Under the pieces are notes generated by a model that saw only the letters and a program-made list of their open reading frames with translations, did no database searches and was not told where the DNA came from. Shown here one piece after another: positions 1 to 13,523 of a stretch of DNA of 64,000 bases. Position 1 is the stretch's first letter, and each line of letters opens with the position of its first letter. The position numbers and the translations under genes were made by a program. This DNA is from Vespa crabro (taxonomy: Eukaryota; Arthropoda; Insecta; Hymenoptera; Vespidae), in the NCBI RefSeq assembly GCF_910589235.1, contig NC_060964.1:6924569-6988568 (forward strand), written 5' to 3'.

Positions 1-459
1 AAGGCCTTATCATTCATCACCTCTTTTGCCGTTTCTACGGATACTTTAGCCTGATTTGCATTCATGTCCTTGATATCTCTGTGATCGTAAACAAATATAT
101 AAAAATAATTATTCCAATGGGAATAGAAATCGCGTGCTCTTTTAAATCAGAATGAGGAAGAGAAAAGAAAAAAAGAAAAACATAAAAAAGGACTTGTAAT
201 TATAAATTTCTATTAAATTACTTGTCGTGTTTCGCTTGCAGCTGTTTAACTTGCGACGCTTGAACCACCTCAATAAGCTTTTTGAATTCGTCCCGACCTA
301 CTTCCGTTTGGGTTCTCAACATTTCCCATTCCTCCTTTCTATGCTTTTCTACCATTGCCGACCATTGTGCTGTTTGTTCACTTATTACTTTTTTCACATT
401 TGCATCTTGGATCAATGCATTTTTACTAAGACAATGATTAATAAAATTATATCCATTTT

Positions 460-495
<36 letters not shown>

Positions 496-3400
496 CTTTA
501 TCATTTATTCTATCTTATAGAAAATGAAAGAAAAAAAAAAAGGAAAACAGATACTTACTCTTTACCCTTTACTAACTTCTCAATTGCCGAACAATGATTT
601 TTTTGCATAGTTTGTTTTTCCTTTTGATGTTTCTTTCTCATGGTATCCAATTCCTTCAATTGCTTCTTTCCCATTTTATAAGTTTTTTCTCTCTTTAATG
701 TGTCTATCGTAATTGGTTCTGGCTTCCATTCCTCTAAGAATTATCATTTAATTAAGTTTGAATGTGTATTTGAAGAAAGAAAAAAAGAAAAAAATCAATA
801 TTTTGACATCAGATCAAATTTCTTTACCTTTCTTTGCTTCCTCCTCCTTCTTCTTTTTAGCTTCAGCTTTAGCATCGGTCTGTTCAATTCCAAGTCCTTT
901 CATAGTTTCCGCTTGCTTCTCCGCACCTTTACTAAATCCACCCGGATCCGATAGAGCGGCCATAAAATCTACAAGACATATTTATATTATTTCTCTTTTC
1001 GTTTTCGAAAAAGGGGGAAAATAAAATTTTCATATTTCGCACGGGATTACCTTCAAATCCATCTGGCACATAAATCTTTAATTCTATATTACAGAATAAC
1101 ATAGGCAATGCCATTGGAAAGTTAGCTTCAGTTTTCAAAGATATATGCCTATAGCCAGCTTGAAGACCATCCAGTGGTAAAATTCTCTGACCGAGTAATT
1201 TTCCACTTTCTTCGTAGACACCTAAACGTACGATCGACATTTAAATTAAACAATTGATCATTGGTATAGTTCAATAATGGAATTATGATTAAATTATACC
1301 GATTCTGAGAACAGCCAGATCAGGTAATACAACTTTTCGAAATAGAAATGGTTCCTCATTGTAAACAGGATTCAAACCATTCCCAGGTACCATTCGAGTT
1401 CTAAATTCCTTTTTTATTGTATCAGCAGGTAGACCGTACATGTCTACTTCAACGTAAGTACCCACTTTTTTGTCAGATAAGAACTGTCCTGCTATTATCT
1501 ATCGTTGTTGATAAACTTTTATTTATAACATACCTTTTTTCTATTATTTTATGAAGCTATATTTTTTCTTCTTTTCTTTTTTTTTTTTTTTAAGAACATC
1601 TTACCTGTACAGAGCATTGAGCAGTAATAACACCATCCACGTCTTCGGAAAAAGGATCAAAACTACGATCGGGTCTTCTCATGAAATCAGGTTTCAATAA
1701 GTATCCAGTAGTTCCATTGTACTCAAATTTACCCTGATTTAATTGCATCGGTAAGTCTGGAGTTTGAAAGTTCAATGCGACCATCTGACAGCCAGCGTTC
1801 CAGAATACCTAAAAGAAAAAAAAAAAAAAAAAGAAAAAGAAAGAATGAGAGAAAAAATCAGATTTCTATAATTATATCTATGTAAAAAAATTAATTATTG
1901 ATTCGAAATATAAACTGAAATAAAAAATCGAATTACGAATGTCTAACCTGTGGCATATAATTCGAGGAATCAGCTCTGGTTCCTTTTGGATATATACGAC
2001 TCATTTGACGTTTGTTATAATTTACGAACTCCACCGAATGTGTTTTTAGATAGTTCAAAGCTGCCGTTTCGGAGAACGAAGACATATTGTGATGTATATT
2101 TTTTTCTACGACGACGAAGAGAAAAAAAAAAAAAAGAAGAAAGAGAATATTAATTTAAAATGATTTACCTTTAAAGCTTTTAAGAAAAATATAAAATAAT
2201 TTTAATTCGCACTTACTTTCGGCTGTTTCGAAACTTTGGAATTTAATTGGCTGAGCATAATTAATCATAGACGATAACCAAGGATGACATGCCATTGTAC
2301 TACCTGTATATTGAATAGGTGGTGCTTCACCCTCTGCACCACCCTCACCTGGTGGTGCACCTTCAGCCGGTGCTACTTCCTCCTAAACATATCGATTACA
2401 TTTAATAATTATATAATTAATATCGATAATTATATTGTCATTCTAATTTTCATTTTGATAGAATTGACCTTCGGTGGTTCTGGAGGTGGTGGAGCTGCCG
2501 GAGCACTGGCATCCTCGACTACTTCGTCCTTAGCCTCGAATTGTCCCGAACGAAACAATTCAAGCTCTACCTTTTCTACTTCTGGCTTCAATCGTTTATT
2601 CTTAATTAATATCTTACGTTTCAATGCACTCGGAGGTGGTAAAAGAGAACCTGGTTCGAGCTAATTTCAAACGAATAAAATATAATCGATTCAATTGTTG
2701 ATTTTATAATTATATACAAACAAATATCTATAATCTAGTTAATATAATTACCGGATAATCTTTCAAAGGTTCCTTCAAAAGTAAATCGCCCAATATCTCA
2801 TCGCAATATTTAGCCAATTTGTATTGTTGTTTCAGACAGCAGTGATTCTCAAAGCTGAGAATAATTGGATAATCGGATGTAACAAAAGCTGTATCTCTGA
2901 GAGCATAAATAACGTCTTTGAAGAGGATATCGGTACACATTGCTTTTCCATGAGTTATTATGGGTTCCTCGTCTTCACCTTTACCATCCCAACAATCGAG
3001 CTCGACGCATCTAAATGGATAAGAAAAGAAAACGGAAAGAGAGAAAATATAAGAATGTTTTTTTTTCTTTCTTTTCTTTTTTTTTTTTTTTTTTTTTTTT
3101 TTAGATTATTATAATCTTCATCGGAATGAAGATAGTTCACCTGCAACCAGCTAGCAACACTTGTCTGTACATTTCAACTGTACTCTTTCCACCAATTTGT
3201 CTTCCACTGAGATAAGTATTATGACTAGAATTAATATAATAATGAGATAGTGGTTGGTCCATGTCCATCCATTCTTCTAATTTATCGAGAAACACTGGCG
3301 CATTTTCGTCTGACATCAAGTAACGAATGAAACCATCCTTTGTCAATCTCTCTACAAATATATTGCTATTATATTTATTTTATCGAATTAATATTTATAT

Positions 3401-4898
3401 ACAGATTATTTTTTTCTTTGAAATATTATATATGTATATATATATATAATTACTCTCAGATTTCGCTTTTTCGTCCGTTTCGTAATCGTTTATTATCTCT
3501 ATACATCTTTTTTCGTCGTAAAGCGGATACAAAATCTCGTTCAATCTTGGATCCCTTTGTTTTTCATTCATAAAAGTCACCAATTGTTCGAGTCTTATGG
3601 AATCGGCTTTTCCTTTTGTTCTGAATAAAAAAAAAAAAAAATTAAGAGTAAAAGAAACTGATCTTTCCATTAAAAAATAGATTATATTTTTGATACTTAC
3701 ATCGATTGGAAGAGTTCCTCGATATCATTTCTAGGACAGATTTTAAAGTATAAACTATAAAACTTTTCAAAGGTAAACGCGCTCGGTTCGATTTTATCGT
3801 TCTAAAAAAAATTTTTTACGAGATGATAAAGAATAGAAATAATTAAAATATCGAGTACGTGCAACTGCAAAAGAAATTAGCTCTTAATGAAATTACCTTT
3901 CCATTAGGTAAACCCAAGTCGGCTAATCCTTGATAAACTAATTTTTCTGTTTTACCAGAGGCAAAAGTCTTTGATATTACCTTCACCGGAACCTTTCCCT
4001 TTGGATCTACTTGACAACTTAATCTCATCCAACTATAAAAAGAAAAAAAAAAAGAAAAAAATAAATAAATAAATAAAAATAACAAATGTAAAAATTTTAT
4101 CCTTGTAAATTGATTATGATTTTAATCAATACATACTGCTTCATTAATTGGATCGTTGGACATACATTACTTGCTTTTGTATTATGTGTAATCAATCGTA
4201 AGCCAGCTTGCCAATCCTGTCAATTAATCGTTTAAATATAAATTTTCCATGTCATTGATAAATTCATATTAATCCTACATATATAAGTGTTTATATATAC
4301 ACACACATACACATACACATACACACAAATAAATTTCTACCTTCGCTGTTTTTGCATCGGCACATACCACGTGCTGATAATGTATATTGGTATAATCAAT
4401 GCCTGAACATATAGTTAAACTTTTTTCATCCAATTGCTCTAAATTCCCGTGTTTACTTAACTTGTTACATAACTTTGGATCCTAAATAAAAAATTTGCAA
4501 GTAAATTGAAACGATTATGGATATGGTCAAATCAAAGAATTCATTTTCTAAATGTAATTACCTTAGGAGTTCCACCGTAACGAATGTCACTGACCTGAGC
4601 CAACTCTATCACATCACCATCCTACATAATATTAAAGGATATAATGCATGATACTTTTGATTTAATTTTATAAGAAAAAATAAAATGGATTTTATCTTTT
4701 AAAATTAATGAATATTATCCAGTTTACCTTTCCGTCACTTTTCCAAGAGATAAAAAATCCATACTCGTCGACTTTAAACATACAATTAGGCTCATATTCG
4801 GTCGTTTCCTTATCCTCAAACCATCTATCAAATATCGAACCATTTCTCAATAATTCTGGTACTTCTATTCGCCAATTGAATTCAAACTTTTTCGTCAT
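1..4898 (-). CDS. norpA: Phospholipase C-beta, norpA type (partial, 3' end outside window)
   Basis: Hydrolyses PIP2 to IP3 and diacylglycerol downstream of Gq; in flies norpA is the phototransduction PLC. Nineteen exons join in phase (minus-strand order): 4728-4898, 4562-4621, 4341-4481, 4137-4216, 3898-4032, 3701-3801, 3453-3620, 3141-3351, 2752-3010, 2469-2660, 2217-2382, 1948-2105, 1605-1808, 1300-1498, 1051-1221, 828-968, 559-733, 222-425, 1-78. That gives about 1004 residues; fly norpA is about 1095, so only the C-terminal tail is missing. The start (MTKKFEF) matches the norpA N-terminus. Order: PH, EF hands, X box from about residue 318 with [12 protein letters not shown] (catalytic His near 329) and a second His in EPIITHGK, an acidic Pro-rich X-Y linker (about 480-535), Y box about 540-665, C2 to about 800, then a charged coiled coil typical of PLC-beta. 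Exon limits were read by eye from splice sites and phase. Confidence 0.9.
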
Positions 4899-5506
4899 AT
4901 TTTACAAGTGTTCCTATCAAACAGGGAACGAAGTGAACTTGAGTTTTCCGTGATTGCGAATGAAACGATTTTTAGAACGGTATAACAACTTGCCCTAGAC
5001 ATGCATAACGCAATTAGTTTAATCCAATTTACAATATATGAGGATTCCCTCGTGATCCGTATACGGATCGACCATCGTCCGACCATTGGAATGGAATATC
5101 AAACTTATATAAGCGTTTTCATTATATCAAATCTAACGTGAAATTAACGTTTCTAATTACGCAAAGAGATCAATCGTTCGTTATATACAACTTTTACATT
5201 TATCTGGATAGATTCTACCAAATACATTCCAATTTGGTAAAGTTGATTACTATAAAGTAAGACAAACTTTGATGTACGGCTTCGACGAGTTCAACCTTGA
5301 CAAGTACGATAGCTATTTTACAACTCGTGTTTAGGAACGTGACGGATTTCGTCGTAATCGAAGTGTTTTAGATTGGTTAAGAAACATTTGAATTTATTTG
5401 AACGAATAATTTTACAAATGACACAATATCGATCAAATTTCCATAATAATTAATTATTTATTTATTTGCTGATGTTTCTACATTGCTTGGTACTTGACTA
5501 TATACG

Positions 5507-5545
<39 letters not shown>

Positions 5546-6182
5546 TCTTGGAAGATCTCTCTAAAAATCGTGTCTTTGTACTGAACTAGATTGTTTTAAT
5601 TCTACAATGAATAATTTTACATTATTTATATACTATATTTTACAGAAAGGAATGTGGACATTAATTAACGGCTGAAAAATTGTATTCTTCTTTGTGTACA
5701 ACTCATGTTCTCGACTATATCACTATTTTACATGATTTATTTATTGATTAATCTTTCCTCTCTTTTTTTTTCCTTTTTCTCTCGTTTTACCGTCGTAATA
5801 TCGCATCTAACTATTCATGTTACAAAAATTTATTCATTAAGTGTTATCTATTTTTATTTCTAACGAAATGAGTTTTACTCGAAGCAAGTTATCGAAGGCT
5901 GTAAATGCAATCGTTCCGTCATTCAAAAATTTGATATTGTACGAAATCCATTTATCGATTTTTTTCTTTATACTGTTTGTAATTATTTTTCTAAAAATCA
6001 ACATTATACTTTTTCCTCCCGATTTAAAAGATGAAATGCAAATATAAATGAATGATCTATGATCTTAGATATCGATGAGTTTATTTTCGAATGACGCATT
6101 TAGCTTGGAGATAAGAAGATGCATTTGCTCGATTTGATCGATAAAGATTCCTCGAGAGTATTCATGCATCATCTCGTTTAGT

Positions 6183-6234
<52 letters not shown>

Positions 6235-6298
6235 ACGATTGCGATTTCGATCGATTCGATGATTCATGAAATTATTTCAAAAATATGTTTACATGACA
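4899..6298. other. Intergenic: norpA 5' flank and ine 3' flank
   Basis: No supported gene. The part next to 4898 must carry the norpA leader and promoter; the part next to 6299 must carry the ine 3' UTR. It holds two (TA)n tracts, at about 5511-5543 and 6184-6232. The 68-codon open frame at 5841-6047 has no domain or splice context and is treated as chance. Confidence 0.6.
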
Positions 6299-6831
6299 TC
6301 ATGATTGTGGTTTCGAGAGAAGATAATTCGCATTTAATTGAATCGGATTAATCATATCCTGTTGTGGATCCTTCGCCGTTTCTTCCTCTAGATTGTGCAT
6401 AGGTTCCTGGCAATATTCCTGTCCGCAAAGTTTGCACGCTTCAAAGTGAGGCTTGATGGAGTTCTTTAATTTCTAAAAATAAATATGAAATCGAAGCGAA
6501 ATAAAGGCGTGCGTGGTTACGCTTATTTATCAATTCGAAGAATTCTGAAATGTTATAACGAAAGATGTGATATACCTCGGAGAAAGTATTGCCGTCGGAT
6601 TTAATGAACACGTAGATGGCAAAAGCTGGAATGCAAATCAAAGAAAGAGATGCTATACCCCAACCTATAGCTTCCGCCCACCATGGATATTCGTATTCAC
6701 CGTTTCGATAAGTTGGTGGTTCGTAGTCGATCAAACTGAAAACCCATACAGCCTGAAACGTAAACACGAAGAATTGAAGAATCGATCGATCGATCGATCA
6801 AACGATCGAGAAAGGAACAAAAAATTTAATT

Positions 6832-6871
<40 letters not shown>

Positions 6872-8532
6872 TTAAATAGTAATAATAAGAAATATTTTTA
6901 CCAGTATGAGAAGGGGTGCTGCTACGAGCCAACAAAATTGAAAATACATGGAAGGTACTCTCCCAGTCATTTCCTTGACATTGTTACATAATCTTCGAAC
7001 GCCGTAACACCAAGATATGGCAAAGACTTCGAAGAAAGCTAAAAACATGATCGAGAGAGAAGCTGCGTAGTGATCTATTAGTTGAAAGAAATAAATTCCA
7101 CCCTGAAAAAGTAAACAGCATTATAATGAAATGATTCATTTGACATTTACATTATACAAACAATGGACTATCGGTATGCAAAATTGATGATTACCTGCGT
7201 GATGTTGGGTAATCCAAAGAGGAAAGAAACAACGCATATCACAAGTACCAACATCTCGTGGCAGAGTAGACGACGTTTAACCCAATTTGGAAATCCATCT
7301 TGAATCGATGTCACTACGACTTCGACTATAGCGAACTACAAATGATTAGATATAACGATTAGATTTTTATTCGAAGGTATTAAAAGGTTAACGTTTAAGA
7401 ACTTAAAAAGTCGAACTTTCATTTACCTGACTGTTCAGTGAAAGGCACACCATCATAAAGAAAAATAATACAGCCCAAAGTTGAGACGCTGGCATCTTGG
7501 CTAGAGCTTGCGGATAGATGACGAATATTAGACCAGGTCCTTTAACGGAAATTATGATTTATCTATAAAATGTCAGGAGACTGACGTTAATCTGACGATT
7601 ATATTCGAGGAGAGATATAAAATTGTATTAAACAAAATATACGTCGTCTCCTTCGAATTTGATTGATCCTTACTTTTCGATCGATTAAAACGATCGATCA
7701 AAATAAGAAACTTTTATAATCTAATTGATAATTCAAATTGTAAATATCGAGAGCGACTTACCATCGCTGAGTACCGCTTCGACTGACATGTTTTGTTCTC
7801 TTGCGATGTTCCCGATTGTCGCGAACGAAAAAATCCCAACGAGCAAGCTGCTACACGCATTAATCAGAGAAACCGCTACGGTATCCACTAGAATGGTATT
7901 GTGAAATTTGTTGTAACTAGCGAAGCAGATCATCGAACCGAATGCGATACCGACAGAGTTGAATATCTGTGCCGCGGCGTTGATCCATACCTTAAAGTCA
8001 CGAGAACGTACGTGAATCCTTCTACTCAAACAATTTCATTACGTAACAGAGATTAGTGTGACGTTAACGATGTTTGACTTCAAAGATTGGTCAAAATTCG
8101 AAAAAAAAAAAAAGCGAATTCTTTCTAACGGAGAGATCATTAATTGAAATTAAAATTAAAAGGTTGATTATGAAGGTTCATTATTATAAAAATTGTTATA
8201 GACTATAGGTATGAATATATAGAGAACGTTTATAGATTCCATTTTTTTTTTGCCATATACCTTCGCGTCGCCAAGTAGTTCCCAGCGTGGATGGAAGAAA
8301 AATTGAAGGCCCTTGTCGGCACCTTCGAGGGTGAGGGACCGTGTAAGAAAGACGACAATTAGAAGAAACGGTAGTGTTGCCGTGAGATACCTTACTTGTG
8401 CCGATGATTTGATAGATTTCCAAATTGAGAAGTATACCATGATCCAGGCTGTTATCAGACAAGCTACGAGTTCCCATCTCAATGCTCCAGGTTCCTCGAT
8501 GCCGCTACTGATCTGAAGGACTTTGTTACTGC

Positions 8533-8564
<32 letters not shown>

Positions 8565-10489
8565 AAGAAAGAAAGAAAGAATTGAACTATCGTCCCAATA
8601 GATAAGGATCAAAAGCACTTAATAAAGGATTTACGCGCGTTTGCTCGGAAATTACTCGAAAAAATCTTCGGACGGTGTCTTCGAGGCATTGAGACGAGTT
8701 CGATTATCAATGAAACCATTAATTGGCAACCAACAGGCAGCTGTGTTCCACGAATTATCACAATCTGACCATGGTTGGTGGGCTCTGAACGCAGCGAAAA
8801 AGTAATATATAGCGTATGCTATAATCACATTGTGATAGGTCGACATTAGAAAAGATATCACCACTGATGATAATCCGGCTCCTATGAAAAAGAAAAAAAG
8901 AAAAAAAGAGAGGGAGAAAAAAAAAGAAGAATAAAAGAATATACACGTGAAAATATTCTTAAGGATAAATGAGTTACCAAGCCTCGATAGAGTTTAATAT
9001 CATTAATTAACCAGGTCAAGTTAATGTGACAATTTTTGCACTCATTCTTAGTCTACGCTTTAACGAATTAAACTTCGTCGAGATCAAACGTCAAGTTTTT
9101 CGTAATCGTTCTAAATTTCTTATGACAAGATCTAATGTATTTTCTTATTACTATTCAAACTCACCTTTGAAGAGCGGACATATTTGACCAAGGGCACCGA
9201 TCGGTCCTCGTCTTGTAAATTGTCCTATACTGAGTTCCATGTATAATAACGGTACTCCGCAAACTACGAGTATTAGGAAGTAAGGTACCAGAAATACTCC
9301 TGCATGTAAAAAAAAAAAAAAAAAAAAAAATAAAAGAAAGAAAGAAAGAAAGAAACATTAAATCATCTGAAAAATTATATTAAATTCTTGAATTAGAAAA
9401 TTTCCCGATCCGTTAAATTTTCTCAATCTATCGAAAACTTAACAAAGACTTGTCGTAAATTGTATTTGAATATATTTTTGATTCGATGAACTTGAATACC
9501 ACGATATATTATAACGAATAACAAAGATTTTTCATTTTTTTAAGTTAACAACCAGATTCATTAGGTAACCGATATTAAATCACTACGATGGATTTATTAG
9601 ATGCTTCGTTAAGGCAACTCGTACGTAATGCTACTCTACATTAATCGTCGCATCGTGGGTAGTTCCAAGGTCACTGGATATAACTCTTTATTCGTAATAA
9701 ACGATGATCACTGTTACGGATTACGATTTAATTTAACAGGAAAGAATAGTCTCGAGTATGGCGAAGTAAATTGGGAAGGCAAATTAATCCATTCTTTTAA
9801 AAAAGTATCGTATGCGATACATTTAATAATATAATTAGTGTATCATTTGTAAAAACCCCGGAAGATCGTTTTGAATTGTTTTCCCGAAGAATCATACAAA
9901 AATTTATATCCGTTGGCAAATGAATCTTATCGCTAAGAGACACATGTTATCTCGTGAAAAATTCAATCTCCTTCAAGGAATATAACGCATTATTCCAAGA
10001 AATAAATCAATCAAATATAATTATCAAATATAATTATCTTTCTAATAAATTTCTAATAATATATCTCTCTTTATTCGTGATCAATTTATAATTGTCATAT
10101 TCACGATTATTCTAATAATAAGATAAACGTGAGAAAATTCAAATGGTTACAACAAGTCGAAGTACTAATCCCTCTCCCCTAATCTATTCCTCCCGCCCTC
10201 CCCCCACCGCCACATGGATACGATGGGTACAAACATAACGTTTTGATCACGATGTTTGATCTCTATCATTATGTTTCCTCGTAGATTTTCAAGACCGAAT
10301 CTTTTATCTCTTAACATCTCTTAATATCTCTTTAACGAGCATCCGAGAGCTTGAGAATAGTACTTATTTCTCGTCGGTGCAAATCAGTCCGCGGCATCCG
10401 ATCTCATTTTCCGGCTGCACGGCTCTCTGTCTACCTCTCTCGCTCTCTCTCTCTCTTTTTCTCTCTCAGTTTCTCTTTCCATCTGTCTG

Positions 10490-10551
<62 letters not shown>

Positions 10552-10676
10552 AACGAACGGTGAGACCGAACAAAATTATACTCTCGGTCCGATTATTTCC
10601 ACCGGTGTCATTGAAATCATTTACGGTGTTACGCTCCTCCGGTGTAACCGAGTTCTATCAAGGTCATGTATCAAGT

Positions 10677-10732
<56 letters not shown>

Positions 10733-10797
10733 TTGCGCCACTACGTCCGGAGGACGAGTGCTCTTTCAGACTTTGAAGATTAACAGCAACAAGATAC

Positions 10798-10840
<43 letters not shown>

Positions 10841-11154
10841 CGATTACGTTAAGGATATCTCGAAGTATCTATGTACTTAAGTAAGTATATACGTACATAT
10901 ATATCCATATATATTTATCTATATATATATATGTATGCATGCATATATGTATGCAATTAGGTATATATGATAACAATTCTGTTTTAAATTCCTTGGCCTC
11001 GAATTTTCATGCAAGTCTCATTTAAAACGTGTTCTATGATAAACACGCAAAACACATTCTATGTGTGTATACATATTAGCGCTCTATGTTCAAATATTAC
11101 TGTACCTTCATAATAACTTTAATTCTCGTTGACGTAATATTAGAAAATGTATAC

Positions 11155-11215
<61 letters not shown>

Positions 11216-11421
11216 GTACTTTGTATTTACCGTCGGATATAATTTTGTATTACTCATGAATATGGAATGGAACTACTATTTAATTGGCCGGAACCGATCG
11301 GTGAATGTCGAGAAATAATGAATTAAAAATCTAATCTATAAGTTTCATGGATTGATTCATATTTTCAAGTTATCGGTTGAATATAGCGGTTAGGGAAGGA
11401 GGGAGCCAAGGGAGGAAAGAT

Positions 11422-11460
<39 letters not shown>

Positions 11461-13446
11461 GAGAGAAGATCAGAAAAATAAAATAAAATATTACTTCTAA
11501 AAAGTTACTAACTACATTGGTTAACAACTATGATAATTCTTCAACTCGAATAGATTAAGAATGAAAAGATATCATCATTTGTCATCATGTTAGAAAATAA
11601 TTCTTGAGTTTGATCTCATCCGTTCACTTTTTTGTGTACCATTCTTTACAATCCTCATCTCTTAATGTACATATGTATCTCGTAATACCTTCGGTAGCGT
11701 CTTATGTTCTTTAGATTTGTTATCTTGTAAAAAGAAAAAGAAAAAGAAAAAGAAAAAAGGAGAGAGAGAGAAAGAAAAAGAGAGACCGACTCTTAGGAGT
11801 ATTTAGAACTTACGATGCCTTAAAGTGATCACAGGTGTCCGTGACGTATTTCGCACAATCGATGATGCGAAAAATAAACGTCGTCTCTCTCTCTCTTATC
11901 ATCATGACTCTAATCACGAAAGATACGTGACGACACTAGGAGAGTTTATTTGACGTAGGCGAATCTGTTTTTGGATCTTTCAAATGACGTAACGATAATC
12001 TACAAAAAGGTATTCACACGAGATAAGTAATATTTGGTGTGAATGTTCTTGTTTATTTATTTGTTTATTTATTTACTTTTAATACCTTTCTTCGTTTCAA
12101 ATCTTACTGAATATGAAATATAACCATATACTATATATTATACTGTACTATACTGTAATATGTAATATAATAAAATAAAATAAAAAGAGAGAGACAGCGT
12201 ATAAATATATATATATGTATAATATATTATATTATTTTATTTTATTTTATTATATTATATATTTTACTATACCTTTTTTATATACTTTTATTATACCATT
12301 ATATTAATAGTATATAAATTTTTAATATTTGTTTATAAAAAAAAAAGATAGGTGTATATATATATATATATATGTACGTGCAAATATACTCACCACCACC
12401 ACTTTTGTAACACAAATAAGGAAACCTCCAAACATTTCCTAAGCCAACTGAGTAACCGATACAAGCAAGGACGAATTGAACTTTATTAGCCCAATGTGGT
12501 CTTCTAGGTTGTCGATAGTCTCCAGGATCCTCGCCTTCGCCATCGTCGTAACTCGTACATGTGGATAGATCATCCTCGATGGAGCTGAACAAACAAACGT
12601 GACAGTTTCGAGTCGAGTCGTAGAAAATAAATAGGATCATGTAAATAGAATAATACGAGGATAGATAGGTAGCATTACAAACGGTATGTACATCGATATG
12701 TATTTTTCATTATTCCAGAAATAGAAGGTCTCTCACGCATGGTATTTCATCTGATAAATATTTTCTTAACTAGTAACATCACGAATAATTTAATCGTAAG
12801 TTTCAAATTCAGGACAAGGCAATCCTCGTCGTTCGGTCCTACTTTTTCTTTATCGATATTCATGATAATATAGACAATAAAGAAGATTAGATAGATACGT
12901 TCGTTCGTTCGTTCATTTTTTACGAGTATTTCAACGTTATGTTGCCATTATTATCGGTAAGCAGATGTGCAAGCATAAAATTGATTCGCGTCAAAATATC
13001 AGGTTGCAGGCCACGCAGATGTCATTAAATATGTCTTGGATTAACATACGACACGCGTGTAACAATCCGTGTTCGTTCGATTTCTTTCATATTCAAAAGC
13101 GGCTCTTTTTAAATGTTCGCATTAGAAAAACTAGAAATCATATTCAAAGGAATGTAACATCGCCATACATATACTTATCTGAAATTATAATTAAAGTGAT
13201 TCATAGTACTCGTATTTATTTTGTAAATACATAACCATATACTACCAATACAAATATAAATTTATTCTTTCGTAAATCTTTATGAATAAAGATAAAGATA
13301 AATGATTTTTTTGATTCATTATAATAGCATCTAATGTTATGCGCGAATGGAAGAAAAAAAAAAAAAAAGGAATATTTGTATGAAATAACGAAAGATTTAG
13401 ACATTTTGTTGGATGTTAAACTTCTTTAAACGAGTTTGTTTACGTA

Positions 13447-13523
<77 letters not shown>

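Noticed and set aside
9628..9834. 68-codon plus-strand frame with less biased composition
   Set aside because: In the ine intron, opposite strand, no similarity I recognise and no initiation context. It remains a weak possibility only.
10377..10880. 167-codon open frame
   Set aside because: It runs through (CT)n and (GA)n tracts, which lack stops in all frames (Ser-Leu then Arg-Glu repeats). It lies in an ine intron.
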